Shown: positions 54,541 through 62,487, numbered from the stretch's first letter. The stretch: 64,000 bases of DNA from Isoptericola sediminis (GCF_013085345.1 NZ_JABFAJ010000003.1:124001-188000); one strand, 5' to 3'. Made by a program: numbers and translations. The notes: a model not told the origin generated them from the sequence alone.

Positions 54541-54635
54541 GGTGGGCCCCCCGTGCTCGGGCGTTGATGCTCCAAGGATCCGCTGAGGCAGCCCGGCATG
54601 CGACCCCGGCGGCAGGACCCGTGATGTTTCACCCC
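54541..54635 (-). promoter_or_regulatory. upstream leader module of the repeat protein
   Basis: This ~95-bp counterpart of 51791-51887 has the same blocks (GCTCGGGCG, TGCTCCAA, CTGAGGCA, TTTCACCCC in plus-strand reading) and the same distance to the GTG start. Confidence 0.6.
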
Positions 54636-54705
54636 CTCGCCTGCTGCGGTGCCCCCGCCGTGGCGCACCGATCCCGGACCGGATGCATCTCTCGACGGGA
54701 GCCGG

Positions 54706-54741
54706 AACGGCCCGGGTCCACGGCCGTGGACCCGGGCCGTT
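54706..54741. terminator. 36-bp perfect palindrome, terminator
   Basis: Bases 54706-54723 are the exact reverse complement of 54724-54741 (left arm AACGGCCCGGGTCCACGG). It lies downstream of the small secreted protein gene and upstream of the repeat-protein leader. Confidence 0.75.
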
Positions 54742-54765
54742 TCCCGTTCGCGGCCGGGGCCTCGT

Positions 54766-55233
54766 TCAGACGGTGTTGCCCTGGCCGGACACGGTGCTGA
54801 CCACGATGTCCCACGTTCCCCAGATGGGGTGCTCACCGGTGTAGCGGGGGTCCTCGGAGCTGACGTAGGTGCTGTTGTAGGTCGTGCCGTCGTCGCAGCG
54901 GATGTTGTTCTTGATCCAGCCGTCGTCGAGGCTGGGGTCGTCGCCGAAGTCGCCGCGGTAGATCACCTGGTAGTCGCAGGTGACGACGGTGTCCGGGTCG
55001 AGCTCGTCGGTGCCGTCGACGGTGCCCATGACGCGCCCGTCCCCGAGGTCCCAGTACCAGTCACCCGCGTCGTCCTCGGCGTAGAGCGAGGTGTAGTGCC
55101 CGACGACGGTGCCGTCGCGACCCTGGTGGCCGGGGACGGTGGTGCTGTCGTCGGCGGCGTGGGCGGTGCCCGCGACGCCGAGGGTGGCGAGGGCGACGGC
55201 GGCGGTGCCGGCGGCGATGCGCTGGATCTTCAT
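54766..55233 (-). CDS. small secreted protein, unknown function
   Basis: The protein has 155 residues. The signal peptide IQRIAAGTAAVALATLGVAG ends in AHA, with cleavage before ADDSTTV. The mature ~130 residues are acidic and rich in Asp, Gly and Tyr, with two cysteines (VVTCDYQVIY; NNIRCDDGTTYNST) that may form a disulfide. I do not recognise a family. ATG at 55233 has a good AGAGAAGGA ribosome site. It is followed by a strong palindromic terminator, so it is monocistronic. Confidence 0.8.
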   Translation of the reverse strand: MKIQRIAAGTAAVALATLGVAGTAHAADDSTTVPGHQGRDGTVVGHYTSLYAEDDAGDWYWDLGDGRVMGTVDGTDELDPDTVVTCDYQVIYRGDFGDDPSLDDGWIKNNIRCDDGTTYNSTYVSSEDPRYTGEHPIWGTWDIVVSTVSGQGNTV

Positions 55234-55345
55234 GGGACATCCTTCTCTCGGTGACGTCTTTTGCCGGTTCGGGACCGTTCGCGAACCATGACGTGACGGA
55301 ACTGCTCCATCGTGGCCGACATGCCCCGGAGAACGCAGTGCGGAG

Positions 55346-55383
55346 GCGGGTGAACTGAGGTTGCCGGGGGCAAGTTCACCCGC
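55346..55383. repeat. inverted repeat in the 55234-55473 gap
   Basis: GCGGGTGAAC (55346-55355) pairs with GTTCACCCGC (55374-55383), with an inner TTGCC/GGCAA stem. It lies ~115 bp upstream of the small secreted protein and ~90 bp before the SRPBCC gene. Another palindromic pair, GGTTCG/CGAACC, is at 55266-55287. Confidence 0.5.
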
Positions 55384-55461
55384 ACCGACCACCTGTTCAT
55401 CGGGAGACCGAGAGGGCCCGGCGGGCGCCCGGCGACCCGAGCGTGCGAGTGGTGCCCGCCG

Positions 55462-55467
55462 TAGCCT
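55462..55467 (+). promoter_or_regulatory. -10 hexamer TAGCCT of the SRPBCC gene
   Basis: TAGCCT ends 6 nt before an in-frame GTG at 55474. A leaderless start there would add 14 residues to the SD-led ATG at 55516. Confidence 0.45.
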
Positions 55468-55515
55468 GGAGCTGTGGAGATCCCACCTCGCGAGGTGCGA
55501 GAGGGGGTGAGAAAG

Positions 55516-56007
55516 ATGACTGACGTGAGGACCAGGGTCCAGCAGTCCATCCACATCGACGCGACGCCCGGCCGCGTGTACGCCTACTGCCTCGATCCCG
55601 AGCAGCTGTTCGCCGGCGACCCCAAGCACGTCGTGGAGTCCTCGACGTCCCCGGACGGCGTGGGCACGACGGCACGCCTCTCGCGCAGCGCAGGAGTGAT
55701 GGAGGAGGACGATCGTCTGGAGTACGTCGAGGTCGTGCCCGACGAGCGGATCGACATCGCCATGCAGCCCACGATGTCGTTCAGCCGGTGGGAGCACCCG
55801 CGGCACGAGACCGCGCTGTACACCCTGTCGCACGTCTTCGAGCCGGAGCACGGCGGCACGCGGATGACCCTGACGGTCATGGTGCACGACCCGCCGCTGT
55901 ACGAACGCCTGATCGACCGGTTCGAGGGCAGGGGGCCCGACAGGCTGGTGCACGAGCGCCTGCAGCGGATCAAGGAAGCGGTCGAGAGCGGCACGGCGAC
56001 CGCGTAG
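55516..56007 (+). CDS. SRPBCC/polyketide-cyclase-like protein
   Basis: This 163-residue protein has a START/SRPBCC-like hydrophobic-cavity fold: VQQSIHIDATPGRVYAYCLDPEQL, strands VEVVPDERIDIAMQP and TLSHVFEPEHGGTRMTLTVMV, and the C-terminal helix DRLVHERLQRIKEAVESG. Ligand and role are unknown. ATG at 55516 follows GAGGGGGTGAG; a possible leaderless GTG start lies at 55474. It is a single gene between an intergenic inverted repeat and the SDR gene. Confidence 0.78.
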   Translation: MTDVRTRVQQSIHIDATPGRVYAYCLDPEQLFAGDPKHVVESSTSPDGVGTTARLSRSAGVMEEDDRLEYVEVVPDERIDIAMQPTMSFSRWEHPRHETALYTLSHVFEPEHGGTRMTLTVMVHDPPLYERLIDRFEGRGPDRLVHERLQRIKEAVESGTATA

Positions 56008-56177
56008 GGGCGCGGTGCGGGAGCACGCACGGTCGGACCGACGGACGGCGGTCCGACCGTCTCGCACGTTCCCCCGTCGCCGGGGTGTGCACGCGGCATC
56101 CCCATTCTGCCCGCCGTGCCCGGTGCACCGTGCGGCGGTAGCGTCCCCACGAGGTGCCACCGACAGAAGGAGTCAGG

Positions 56178-56852
56178 ATGCCCACGCTGGCGATCATCGG
56201 AGCCGGACCGAACCTGGGAGCCGCGGTCGCACGCCGGTTCGGCCGCGAGGGGTACGCGGTCGCGCTGATCTCGCGGGACCTGGCCAAGCTGGACGCGCTG
56301 GCCGAGGAGCTGGGCGAGCACGGCGTGACGGCCCGCGGTTACGCGGCGGACGTGCGGGACGGCGCCTCGCTCGAGGTGGCCCTCGGGCGAGCGGCCGCGG
56401 ACCTCGGCCCGATCACGGCGCTGCAGTACAGCCCGCTGCCCGCCCGCGAGTACCTGAAGCCGGTCCTGGACCTCACGCCGGACCTCGCCCTGGACGCGCT
56501 GAAGTTCTCGGCGCTGGGACTCGTCACCGCCGTGCGCACGGTCCTGCCGGGCATGCGCGAGCAGGGGGAGGGGAGCATCGTGCTGATCAACGGCGGCACC
56601 TCGGTGAAGGCCCGTGCGGGTTTCGCCGGCACCTCGGTGGCGTTCCCCGCCGAGAGCGCCTACGGCGAGATGCTGCACGACGCGCTGGCGGACGAGGGCA
56701 TCCGTGTCACCCAGCTCGTCATCCCCGGCGCGATCCCGAAGCTGCAGCTCGAGAACGGCATCGAGGACGTCGCCGAGCGGATCTGGGAGCTGGCGAGCAC
56801 CCCGGGCGACTTCCGGACCATGCTCATCCCGCTCGAGGAGGGTCGCGAGTAG
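56178..56852 (+). CDS. short-chain dehydrogenase/reductase
   Basis: This 224-residue Rossmann SDR has the nucleotide site LAIIGAGPNLGAAVARRFG (GxGxxLG variant), basic SRDLAKL suggesting NADP, and VLINGGTSVK. The usual catalytic YxxxK is not seen: the region reads PAESAYGEMLHDAL, so Tyr is present but the Lys four residues on is replaced. It may be a catalytically altered SDR. ATG at 56178 follows AAGGAG at 56168. Confidence 0.82.
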   Translation: MPTLAIIGAGPNLGAAVARRFGREGYAVALISRDLAKLDALAEELGEHGVTARGYAADVRDGASLEVALGRAAADLGPITALQYSPLPAREYLKPVLDLTPDLALDALKFSALGLVTAVRTVLPGMREQGEGSIVLINGGTSVKARAGFAGTSVAFPAESAYGEMLHDALADEGIRVTQLVIPGAIPKLQLENGIEDVAERIWELASTPGDFRTMLIPLEEGRE

Positions 56853-56926
56853 CGGCACCGACCGATGAGTATTGCCGGGCCGTGGCGTCACCCCCTGGAC
56901 AGTTGTCCGACGACAGGAGGAGACCC

Positions 56927-57217
56927 ATGACCACGCCGCACACCGACCTCGACCACACCGTCACCGCGCCCGTCGGCGTCGACGTCAAGGGAGACGTCTG
57001 GCCCTGCGTCGAACTCCCCGGCGCCACCGAGCTGCTCGGCACGGGCCGCTCGGTCCGTGTCGACGCCACGGTCGACGGCGTCGCCCTGGAGAACGTCGGC
57101 CTCATGCCGACGGGCCGGGGCGAGCTCATGCTGTCTCTCAACGCGAAGCTGCGGAAGCGGCTGGGCAAGGACGTCGGTGACACGGTCACGGTGCACCTCT
57201 CGCGGCGGCGCAGCTAG
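56927..57217 (+). CDS. DUF1905 family protein
   Basis: This 96-residue protein matches the DUF1905 pattern: VDVKGDVWPCVELPGATELLGTGRSVRVDATVDG, then VGLMPTGRGELMLSLNAKLRKRLGKDVGDTVTVHL. The role is unknown; the small beta-barrel domain is often found alone or fused to YdeI-like domains. An AGGAGGAG ribosome site precedes the ATG. Confidence 0.8.
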   Translation: MTTPHTDLDHTVTAPVGVDVKGDVWPCVELPGATELLGTGRSVRVDATVDGVALENVGLMPTGRGELMLSLNAKLRKRLGKDVGDTVTVHLSRRRS

Positions 57218-57252
57218 GACTCGTCAGCGATCGTCGCCCGGTCCTGGCCTTG

Positions 57253-57822
57253 TCAGCGCGGGAGGCGGGCCAGGAGATCGAGGACCCGCTGCGTCGCCAG
57301 GGCCGCGGTGCGCGCATCGTGGTCGGGATGTCCCGGCTCGGCGAACAGGTGCCCGCCGTCCGGGTAGGCGAAGAGCTCTCCGCCGGCCACGGCCGCCAGG
57401 TATGCCTCCTCGGCCTCCCGCTCGCGCCACGGGTCGTCCTCGGTGACGTGGGCCTGGGACGGGACGCCGGCCGGCCACGTCGCGTCCCACCAGGCGGGGT
57501 CGACGGCGCCGTAGAGGAAGAACGCCCCCCGGGCGCCGGGCCGCTCCAGGACGCACTCCGTGGCGCGCGCGATCCCCATCGACAGGCCGCCGTAGACCAC
57601 GTCCGTCGGCAGGTCCGCGACGACGGCGGCCGCCCGGCGTGCGAACGTGCCCTCGCCCGCGGCCTGGGCGAACGCGACCCCGTCGGTGACGTCGGCGAAG
57701 GTCCGTCCCTCGAAGAGGTCGGGCGTGTGCACGGTGTGCCCGGCGTCGCGGAGCTCCTGGGCGAAGGAGCGGACGCCCTCGGTGAGGCCGCCCGCATGGT
57801 GGAAGAGCACGATCTCTGCCAT
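57253..57822 (-). CDS. dienelactone hydrolase-family alpha/beta hydrolase
   Basis: This 189-residue hydrolase has IVLFHHAGGLTEGVRSFAQELRDAGHTVHTPDLFEG at the N-terminus, the nucleophile elbow YGGLSMGIARA and a C-terminal acid/His pair in AYPDGGHLFAEPGHPDHD. Classical DLH uses Cys in this elbow; here it is Ser. The substrate is unknown. TACGGT on its strand (57835-57830) ends 7 nt before the ATG, so it is probably leaderless. Confidence 0.83.
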   Translation of the reverse strand: MAEIVLFHHAGGLTEGVRSFAQELRDAGHTVHTPDLFEGRTFADVTDGVAFAQAAGEGTFARRAAAVVADLPTDVVYGGLSMGIARATECVLERPGARGAFFLYGAVDPAWWDATWPAGVPSQAHVTEDDPWREREAEEAYLAAVAGGELFAYPDGGHLFAEPGHPDHDARTAALATQRVLDLLARLPR

Positions 57823-57862
57823 GCCAGCCACCGTACGACGGGCCACCGACACGGGCTGCAGG

Positions 57863-58276
57863 TCAGGCGCCGAGCTCGTCGAACGCCGCGAGCACCCGGA
57901 CCGTGATCGCCGCCGGGCCGTCGTTGTCCAGGTCGAGCGCGTGCACCGGCCGACCTGCCGGGACGAGCGCGCTGACGACGTCGGCGTTGGCCAGGAGCAG
58001 GGCACCGTGCACCGCCAGCGGCGCGCCGTCCCCGTCACCCCGGGGGGTCACCCGGACCGCGGCGGGGCGCCCCGACTCGTCGGCGGCCGACACGGCCAGC
58101 AGCGTCACCGAGACGCCGTCGGGCACGAGCGCGACCTCCACGCGGTGACCCGCCTCGCCATGCCGCGCGAGGGTCGCCTCGGAGACCACGTAGGCGTCCG
58201 GCTCCAGATCCACGTCGAGCGTCAGCGACGGCCCGCCGTCGACGCTGACCCGCTCGACCACCGCGATGCGCACCAT
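57863..58276 (-). CDS. hypothetical protein
   Basis: This 137-residue acidic protein has alternating hydrophobic stretches that suggest a beta-rich fold (RIAVVERVSVDGGPSLTLDVDLE; VEVALVPDGVSVTLLAV; VHALDLDNDGPAAITVRVLAAF). No signal peptide or membrane helix is seen, and I recognise no family. A GAGGGGGTG ribosome site precedes the ATG. It lies 40 bp upstream of the hydrolase on the same strand, so the two may be co-expressed. Confidence 0.65.
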   Translation of the reverse strand: MVRIAVVERVSVDGGPSLTLDVDLEPDAYVVSEATLARHGEAGHRVEVALVPDGVSVTLLAVSAADESGRPAAVRVTPRGDGDGAPLAVHGALLLANADVVSALVPAGRPVHALDLDNDGPAAITVRVLAAFDELGA

Positions 58277-58454
58277 CTCGACACCCCCTCGGCCCGACGA
58301 CCGGTCGGACCGGTGCCGGGACGGACACCACCTTCCGCCGGTGCCGTCACCGGGCGGTCACGCCGTCGTCATGGCGGCACGGCGAGAATCCGCAAGCCGC
58401 CGCGGAGGCGCGGGTGAAAAGAATGCGGGCACCGGTGAGCAGGACGGGCCTTCG

Positions 58455-58460
58455 TATCAT
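58455..58460 (+). promoter_or_regulatory. -10 hexamer TATCAT of the SARP-like gene
   Basis: TATCAT in CTTCGTATCATCGAGG predicts a ~75-nt leader before the GTG at 58544. The rest of the 58277-58543 gap shows no gene. Confidence 0.45.
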
Positions 58461-58543
58461 CGAGGAGGGGGCACGACTCCTTCCTCATGTCGTGGACGTT
58501 CGCCGGCGGCCCAGGCCGCACACCCGGACCCCGGGGGTGACGC

Positions 58544-59356
58544 GTGTCGGAGCAGAAGAGGACCCTTTCGCCGCACCCGTGCGCGCCCGCCGTCTCGATC
58601 AGTCTGCTCGGCCCCTTCGGCATCGACGTCGACGGCGCACCCGTGTCCCTGCCGGTGGGCGCGCAACGGCTGGTCGCGATGCTGGCCCTGCGCGGCCGCC
58701 TGGGACGCAGCCGGCTGGCGGGGATGCTCTGGCCCGACACCCTGGAGCAGCGAGCCCTGGCGAGCCTGCGCACGGGGATCTGGCGCGTCAACCAGGCGGC
58801 ACCGGGTCTCGTCGCCGCCGCGCACGGCGTGGTCGAGCTGGGGCTCGGTCCCGACGTCGACGTCGACCGGCTCATCGCGGCGTCGCGCACGGTCCTGGGC
58901 GGTGCCGACTCCCAGGACCGCAGCGGCGAGGACGCGCCGGATCTCGGGGACGACGAGCTCCTGCCCGACTGGGACGACCCGTGGCTCGAGACGGAGCGGG
59001 AGCGGCTGCACCAGCTGCGGCTGCACGTCCTGGAGGCCACGGCGGCACGGCTGGCCGCCGCCGGCAGGTTCGGCCTCGCGCTGGAGGCGGCGCTCGCCGC
59101 CCTGCGTGCCGACGAGCTGCGCGAGAGCGCGCACCGCACGGTGATCTCGATCCACCTGGCCGAGGGCAACGTGGGTGAGGCGTGCCGGGCCTACGACGCC
59201 TGCTGCACGACGCTGCGCACCGAGCTGGGGATCGAGCCGTCACCCACGGTCTCCAGGCTGCTCGGTGCCGCCGTGGTGCCGCCCGGCCGCGTGCCGCGTC
59301 CGGCCGCCGCGGTGGGAGGGACGGCGAGCCCCCGGCTACCGGTGGCCGGACGCTGA
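58544..59356 (+). CDS. SARP-like regulator (winged helix plus BTAD)
   Basis: The protein has 270 residues. Residues ~18-95 look like the OmpR-type DNA-binding domain of SARP regulators (ISLLGPFGIDVDGAPVSLPV...LAGMLWPDTLEQRALASLRTGIWRV). About 115-250 form the bacterial transcriptional activation domain with TPR-like helices (LLPDWDDPWLETERERLHQLRLHVLEATAARLAAAGRFGLALEAALAALRADELRESAHRTVISIHLAEGN). No NB-ARC region is present and no antibiotic biosynthesis genes are nearby, so the targets are unknown. It overlaps the end of the convergent gene by 21 bp. Confidence 0.82.
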   Translation: MSEQKRTLSPHPCAPAVSISLLGPFGIDVDGAPVSLPVGAQRLVAMLALRGRLGRSRLAGMLWPDTLEQRALASLRTGIWRVNQAAPGLVAAAHGVVELGLGPDVDVDRLIAASRTVLGGADSQDRSGEDAPDLGDDELLPDWDDPWLETERERLHQLRLHVLEATAARLAAAGRFGLALEAALAALRADELRESAHRTVISIHLAEGNVGEACRAYDACCTTLRTELGIEPSPTVSRLLGAAVVPPGRVPRPAAAVGGTASPRLPVAGR

Positions 59357-59710
59357 GCCGGGCAGGTCCTCGGGGTTCAGGTCGTCCTGCTCCTCAGGGG
59401 TCGGCTCGTCGTCCACCGGCCCGGCGGCCATGACGAGCGCCTCGTTCTCGGCCTCGTAGTCCGGGGTGGGTTCCACGACGTCCCGCGCCGGTCGCAGCAC
59501 GCCGACGTCGCCGAGGGCGAGGCCGAAGGCCGGGTGGACGCGTTCGGCCAGCACCGTTACCAGGACGGCGTAGGCGCCCGCGGCGACCGCGGTGGCGACG
59601 ACGTCGGGTCCCGCGTCGTCGGCGTCCCGGCGGACGAGCCGGGAGATCGCGCCTCCGGCCAGCGCGGCGGTCGTGGTGCGCAGGGCGAGGTGGGACAGGT
59701 CCGGGATCAT
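59336..59710 (-). CDS. small membrane protein, possible holin
   Basis: This 124-residue protein has two Ala-rich hydrophobic stretches in its first half (LALRTTTAALAGGAISRLV; VVATAVAAGAYAVLVTVLAERV), then an acidic C-terminal half (DYEAENEALVMAAGPVDDEPTPEEQDD). It starts 3 bp after the lysin-like gene, so they are translated together. Size, two helices and position fit a holin, but no family match is certain. It could equally be a membrane anchor or an unrelated protein. Confidence 0.55.
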   Translation of the reverse strand: MIPDLSHLALRTTTAALAGGAISRLVRRDADDAGPDVVATAVAAGAYAVLVTVLAERVHPAFGLALGDVGVLRPARDVVEPTPDYEAENEALVMAAGPVDDEPTPEEQDDLNPEDLPGSASGHR

Positions 59711-59713
59711 GGG

Positions 59714-60691
59714 TCAACCCTTCGCGATGAGCGCGGCGACGGTCTTCGGCCCGATGACGGCGTCGGCCTCGACCCCCAGCCACCGCTGGATCTGCTTCCA
59801 CCGGCTCGCGAACACCGACCCCGCGACGCCGTCGACGGCGGACCCGCGCAACCCGCCGATGCGCTGGGCGATCTGGACGGCGCTGCCCCGGCTCCCGGTC
59901 CGGACGCCGCTGGTGGCGGTGTACCAGGTCTTCGGCCCGACGATGCCGTCCGGCTCGAGGTCGTGGCGCTTCTGCCACTGCGTGGTCGCGTCGTGGAGCG
60001 TCCCGTCGAACGCCGTGCCGGTGCCGGGGTCGGAGCCCTTCTCCGCCGTGAGGAACTCCCGCCACAGCGCGACCCAGGCACGCTGCCTGCTGCGACGCTT
60101 GATCGTCGGCGGTCGCGTCGGCTTGCGTCGGGGAGCCTTGGTGACGCGGGGCTTGCCGCCGCCCTTCGCGCGGTCGGCGGCCGGGTCGTAGACGAGGTGC
60201 CAGGGCTCGCTGACCCGGCGCCCCTCGGTCTCGGTCCACCCGTAGGTCTTGAGGATCGGGTAGGCCTTGACCCGCCGGGCGTTGCCGAACTCGCCGACGC
60301 CACCGAAGTCGTTGACGTCGACCGCCAGCCCCCAGCCGTGGTTGGAGAAGCCCGGGACGGCGGCGGCCGCACCCGAGACGCGCCCGTACTTCACGCCCCG
60401 GTAGAACCGGTAGTCGCGGAACGGGCTGCTGGCACCGCGGCGGTAGCGCTGGAAGAAGAAGAGCTCCTGCTCCGCCCGCGAGCGGTTCCATCCGCGGACC
60501 GTCAGGTCGAGGCCGGTCTCGGACCGGACCTGCCGGATCGCGCGGTTCCACGAGCGCGCCGCATCCTTGCGCAGGTACGCGCGGGAGCGCCCCGAGGTGC
60601 CGTGCACACCCCGCGGGGAGAGCTCGCTCAGTACCGCGGACGGCAGGTCGCCGTTGCTGAAGGTCCTGCCTCCGAATCGCATGGTCGTCAC
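59714..60691 (-). CDS. M15-type peptidase with C-terminal peptidoglycan-binding repeats (lysin-like)
   Basis: The protein has 325 residues. The N-terminal ~165 resemble M15/VanY D,D-carboxypeptidases: FSNHGWGLAVDVNDFGG (zinc His and Asp) and EPWHLVYDP (second zinc His). A basic linker (RVTKAPRRKPTRPPTIKRRSR) is followed by two peptidoglycan-binding-like repeats (FDGTLHDATTQWQKRHDLEPDGIVGPKTW; WKQIQRWLGVEADAVIGPKTVAALI). No signal peptide is present, as in phage endolysins. GTG at 60691 follows GAGGGGCGA; ATG at 60682 is an alternative. Confidence 0.82.
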   Translation of the reverse strand: MTTMRFGGRTFSNGDLPSAVLSELSPRGVHGTSGRSRAYLRKDAARSWNRAIRQVRSETGLDLTVRGWNRSRAEQELFFFQRYRRGASSPFRDYRFYRGVKYGRVSGAAAAVPGFSNHGWGLAVDVNDFGGVGEFGNARRVKAYPILKTYGWTETEGRRVSEPWHLVYDPAADRAKGGGKPRVTKAPRRKPTRPPTIKRRSRQRAWVALWREFLTAEKGSDPGTGTAFDGTLHDATTQWQKRHDLEPDGIVGPKTWYTATSGVRTGSRGSAVQIAQRIGGLRGSAVDGVAGSVFASRWKQIQRWLGVEADAVIGPKTVAALIAKG

Positions 60692-60843
60692 GATGTCGCC
60701 CCTCGACTCGCTCCACGACGCGACCTGTCGGTCCGCCCTCCCGCCGATGCTCGTCGGGGCTCGTCACCGCCGTGTCACGCGCATGTCACGCCCGCCGTGC
60801 GACGATGACGTCGACCGGCCGGACGGCGACCAGGAGGCGGACG

Positions 60844-61212
60844 ATGGCGGGACACCGCATCTTCAGCACGAGCTTCGCGAGCATCTACCCGCACTACGTG
60901 GCGAAGGTCGAGCGCAAGGGTCACAGGGTCGACGAGCTGCACCGGGTCATCACCTGGCTGACGGGTTACGACGAGGCCGGGCTGCAACGGGTGCTGGACG
61001 ACGAGGTCGACATGGCCACGTTCTTCGAGCGCGCGCCGCGGATGAACCCGCACGCCTCGCTCATCACGGGCGTGATCTGCGGGCACCGCGTCGAGGAGAT
61101 CGAGGACCCCCTGATGCAGCGGATCCGGTACCTCGACAAGCTCGTCGACGAGGTGGCTCGCGGCAAGAAGATGTCGTCCATCCTGCGTCAGCCCACGGCG
61201 ACGGCACCCTGA
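60844..61212 (+). CDS. DUF2200 family protein
   Basis: This 122-residue protein matches DUF2200 along its length: RIFSTSFASIYPHYVAKVERKGH, VITWLTGYDEAGL, FFERAPRMNPHASLITGVICGHRVEEIEDPLMQRIRYLDKLVDEVARGKKM. The function of the family is unknown. ATG at 60844 follows GGAGG. It is divergent from the lysin-like gene. Confidence 0.85.
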   Translation: MAGHRIFSTSFASIYPHYVAKVERKGHRVDELHRVITWLTGYDEAGLQRVLDDEVDMATFFERAPRMNPHASLITGVICGHRVEEIEDPLMQRIRYLDKLVDEVARGKKMSSILRQPTATAP

Positions 61213-61292
61213 GCGGCCCTGCGGCGTTCGACCCATGCGGCCCGAGGCGGAGATGGGTCGTTCGTCCGATGCCGGGTCCCCCCACCGCGACC

Positions 61293-61298
61293 TAGCGT
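61293..61298 (+). promoter_or_regulatory. -10 hexamer TAGCGT of the flavin monooxygenase-like gene
   Basis: TAGCGT ends 7 nt before the ATG at 61306; GAGGA also lies in that gap but is too close to act as a ribosome site. Confidence 0.5.
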
Positions 61299-61305
61299 CG
61301 AGGAC

Positions 61306-62427
61306 ATGAACCCGCACCGTCAGCACGTGCAGACCCTCGTCATCGGCGCGGGGCAGGCCGGCCTGGCCACCGCCCACGAGCTGCAGGAACGAGGTGTCCA
61401 GGTCCTCGTCGTGGATGGCAACGCCCGGCTCGGCGACAACTGGCGCTGCCACTGGGACTCGTTGCGCCTGTTCACGCCCGCCCGCTACGACGGGCTGCCG
61501 GGCCTGCCGTTCCCGGGCGACCCGTGGTCCTACCCCGGCAAGGACGACGTCGCCGACTACCTCGAGCAGTACGCCCTCGAGACGGGCCTGCCCGTGCGGC
61601 TGCGCACCCGGGTCGACCGGCTGACCGCGGCACCCGGGGGCGGGTTCCTCGCCCACGTGGGCGACGAGGCGATCGCCTGTGACGACGTCGTGGTCGCCAC
61701 CGGCACCCGCGGGCGCACGCCGGCCGTCCCCGACGTCGCCCGGCGGATGGACCCCTCCGTCCGCCAGCTCCACTCGAGCGAGTACCGGGCGCCGGCGTCC
61801 GTGAGCGGCCCCACCCTCGTGGTCGGCACGTCGCACAGCGGCTGCGAGATCGCCTACGAGCTCGCCCCGCACGTCCCGGTCACCCTGTGCGGGCGGTTCA
61901 TCGGCCGGGAACCGGTGCGGCCGGGGTCGCGCTGGGACCGGATCGGCACGCCCCTGCTCGCCGTCGTGGCCCGGCACGTCCTCACCCGCCGCACCGCTCC
62001 CGGGCGGGCCCTCATGCGGCGTCTGCGCGGACCGCACCACGGCCTGCCGACGGCCCGCATCACGCGGCGCGATCTCGCCGAGCGCGGCGTCACCTGGATC
62101 GAGGAACGCGTCGAGGACGTCACCGCCGACGGCCGGCCGGTGCTCGCCGACGGCACCGCGGTGGACGTCGAGACGGTCGTGTGGTGCACCGGCTACGAGC
62201 TCGACTACTCCTGGATCGAGCTGCCGGTCCTCGGCGACGACGGATGGCCCCGGGAGTACCGCGGCGTCGCGGACGACGTGCCGGGCCTGTACTTCTGCGG
62301 GCTGGTCTTCCAGTGGTCGATGGCCTCGATGGTGCTCCCGGGCGTCGCCGCCGACGCCGCCTACGTCGCCGACCACATCGCCCACCGTGCCGCCCGGCCG
62401 GCGTCGCGGTCCCTGGCGTCGGCGTGA
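61306..62427 (+). CDS. FAD/NAD(P)-binding oxidoreductase, flavin monooxygenase-like
   Basis: This 373-residue protein has two Rossmann sites: FAD at LVIGAGQAGLATAHELQERG and NAD(P) at LVVGTSHSGCEIAYELA. Other flavin-monooxygenase features are LGDNWRCHWDSLRLFTPARY, the ATG motif (DDVVVATGTRGRTP) and the later VVWCTGYELDYSWIELP. It may oxidise N- or S-containing small molecules; the substrate is unknown. It is probably leaderless. Confidence 0.85.
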   Translation: MNPHRQHVQTLVIGAGQAGLATAHELQERGVQVLVVDGNARLGDNWRCHWDSLRLFTPARYDGLPGLPFPGDPWSYPGKDDVADYLEQYALETGLPVRLRTRVDRLTAAPGGGFLAHVGDEAIACDDVVVATGTRGRTPAVPDVARRMDPSVRQLHSSEYRAPASVSGPTLVVGTSHSGCEIAYELAPHVPVTLCGRFIGREPVRPGSRWDRIGTPLLAVVARHVLTRRTAPGRALMRRLRGPHHGLPTARITRRDLAERGVTWIEERVEDVTADGRPVLADGTAVDVETVVWCTGYELDYSWIELPVLGDDGWPREYRGVADDVPGLYFCGLVFQWSMASMVLPGVAADAAYVADHIAHRAARPASRSLASA

Positions 62428-62487
62428 GCCGTCGCCCTGTCGAGGTGTCGGGGGCGGAGCTATCGTCGGGAGCAGGGATGATCTGCG

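Noticed and set aside
58414-59178. A 254-codon frame overlapping the SARP-like gene
   Set aside because: No recognisable domain and Arg/Gly/Pro-rich shadow composition; the other frame has the winged-helix and BTAD motifs.
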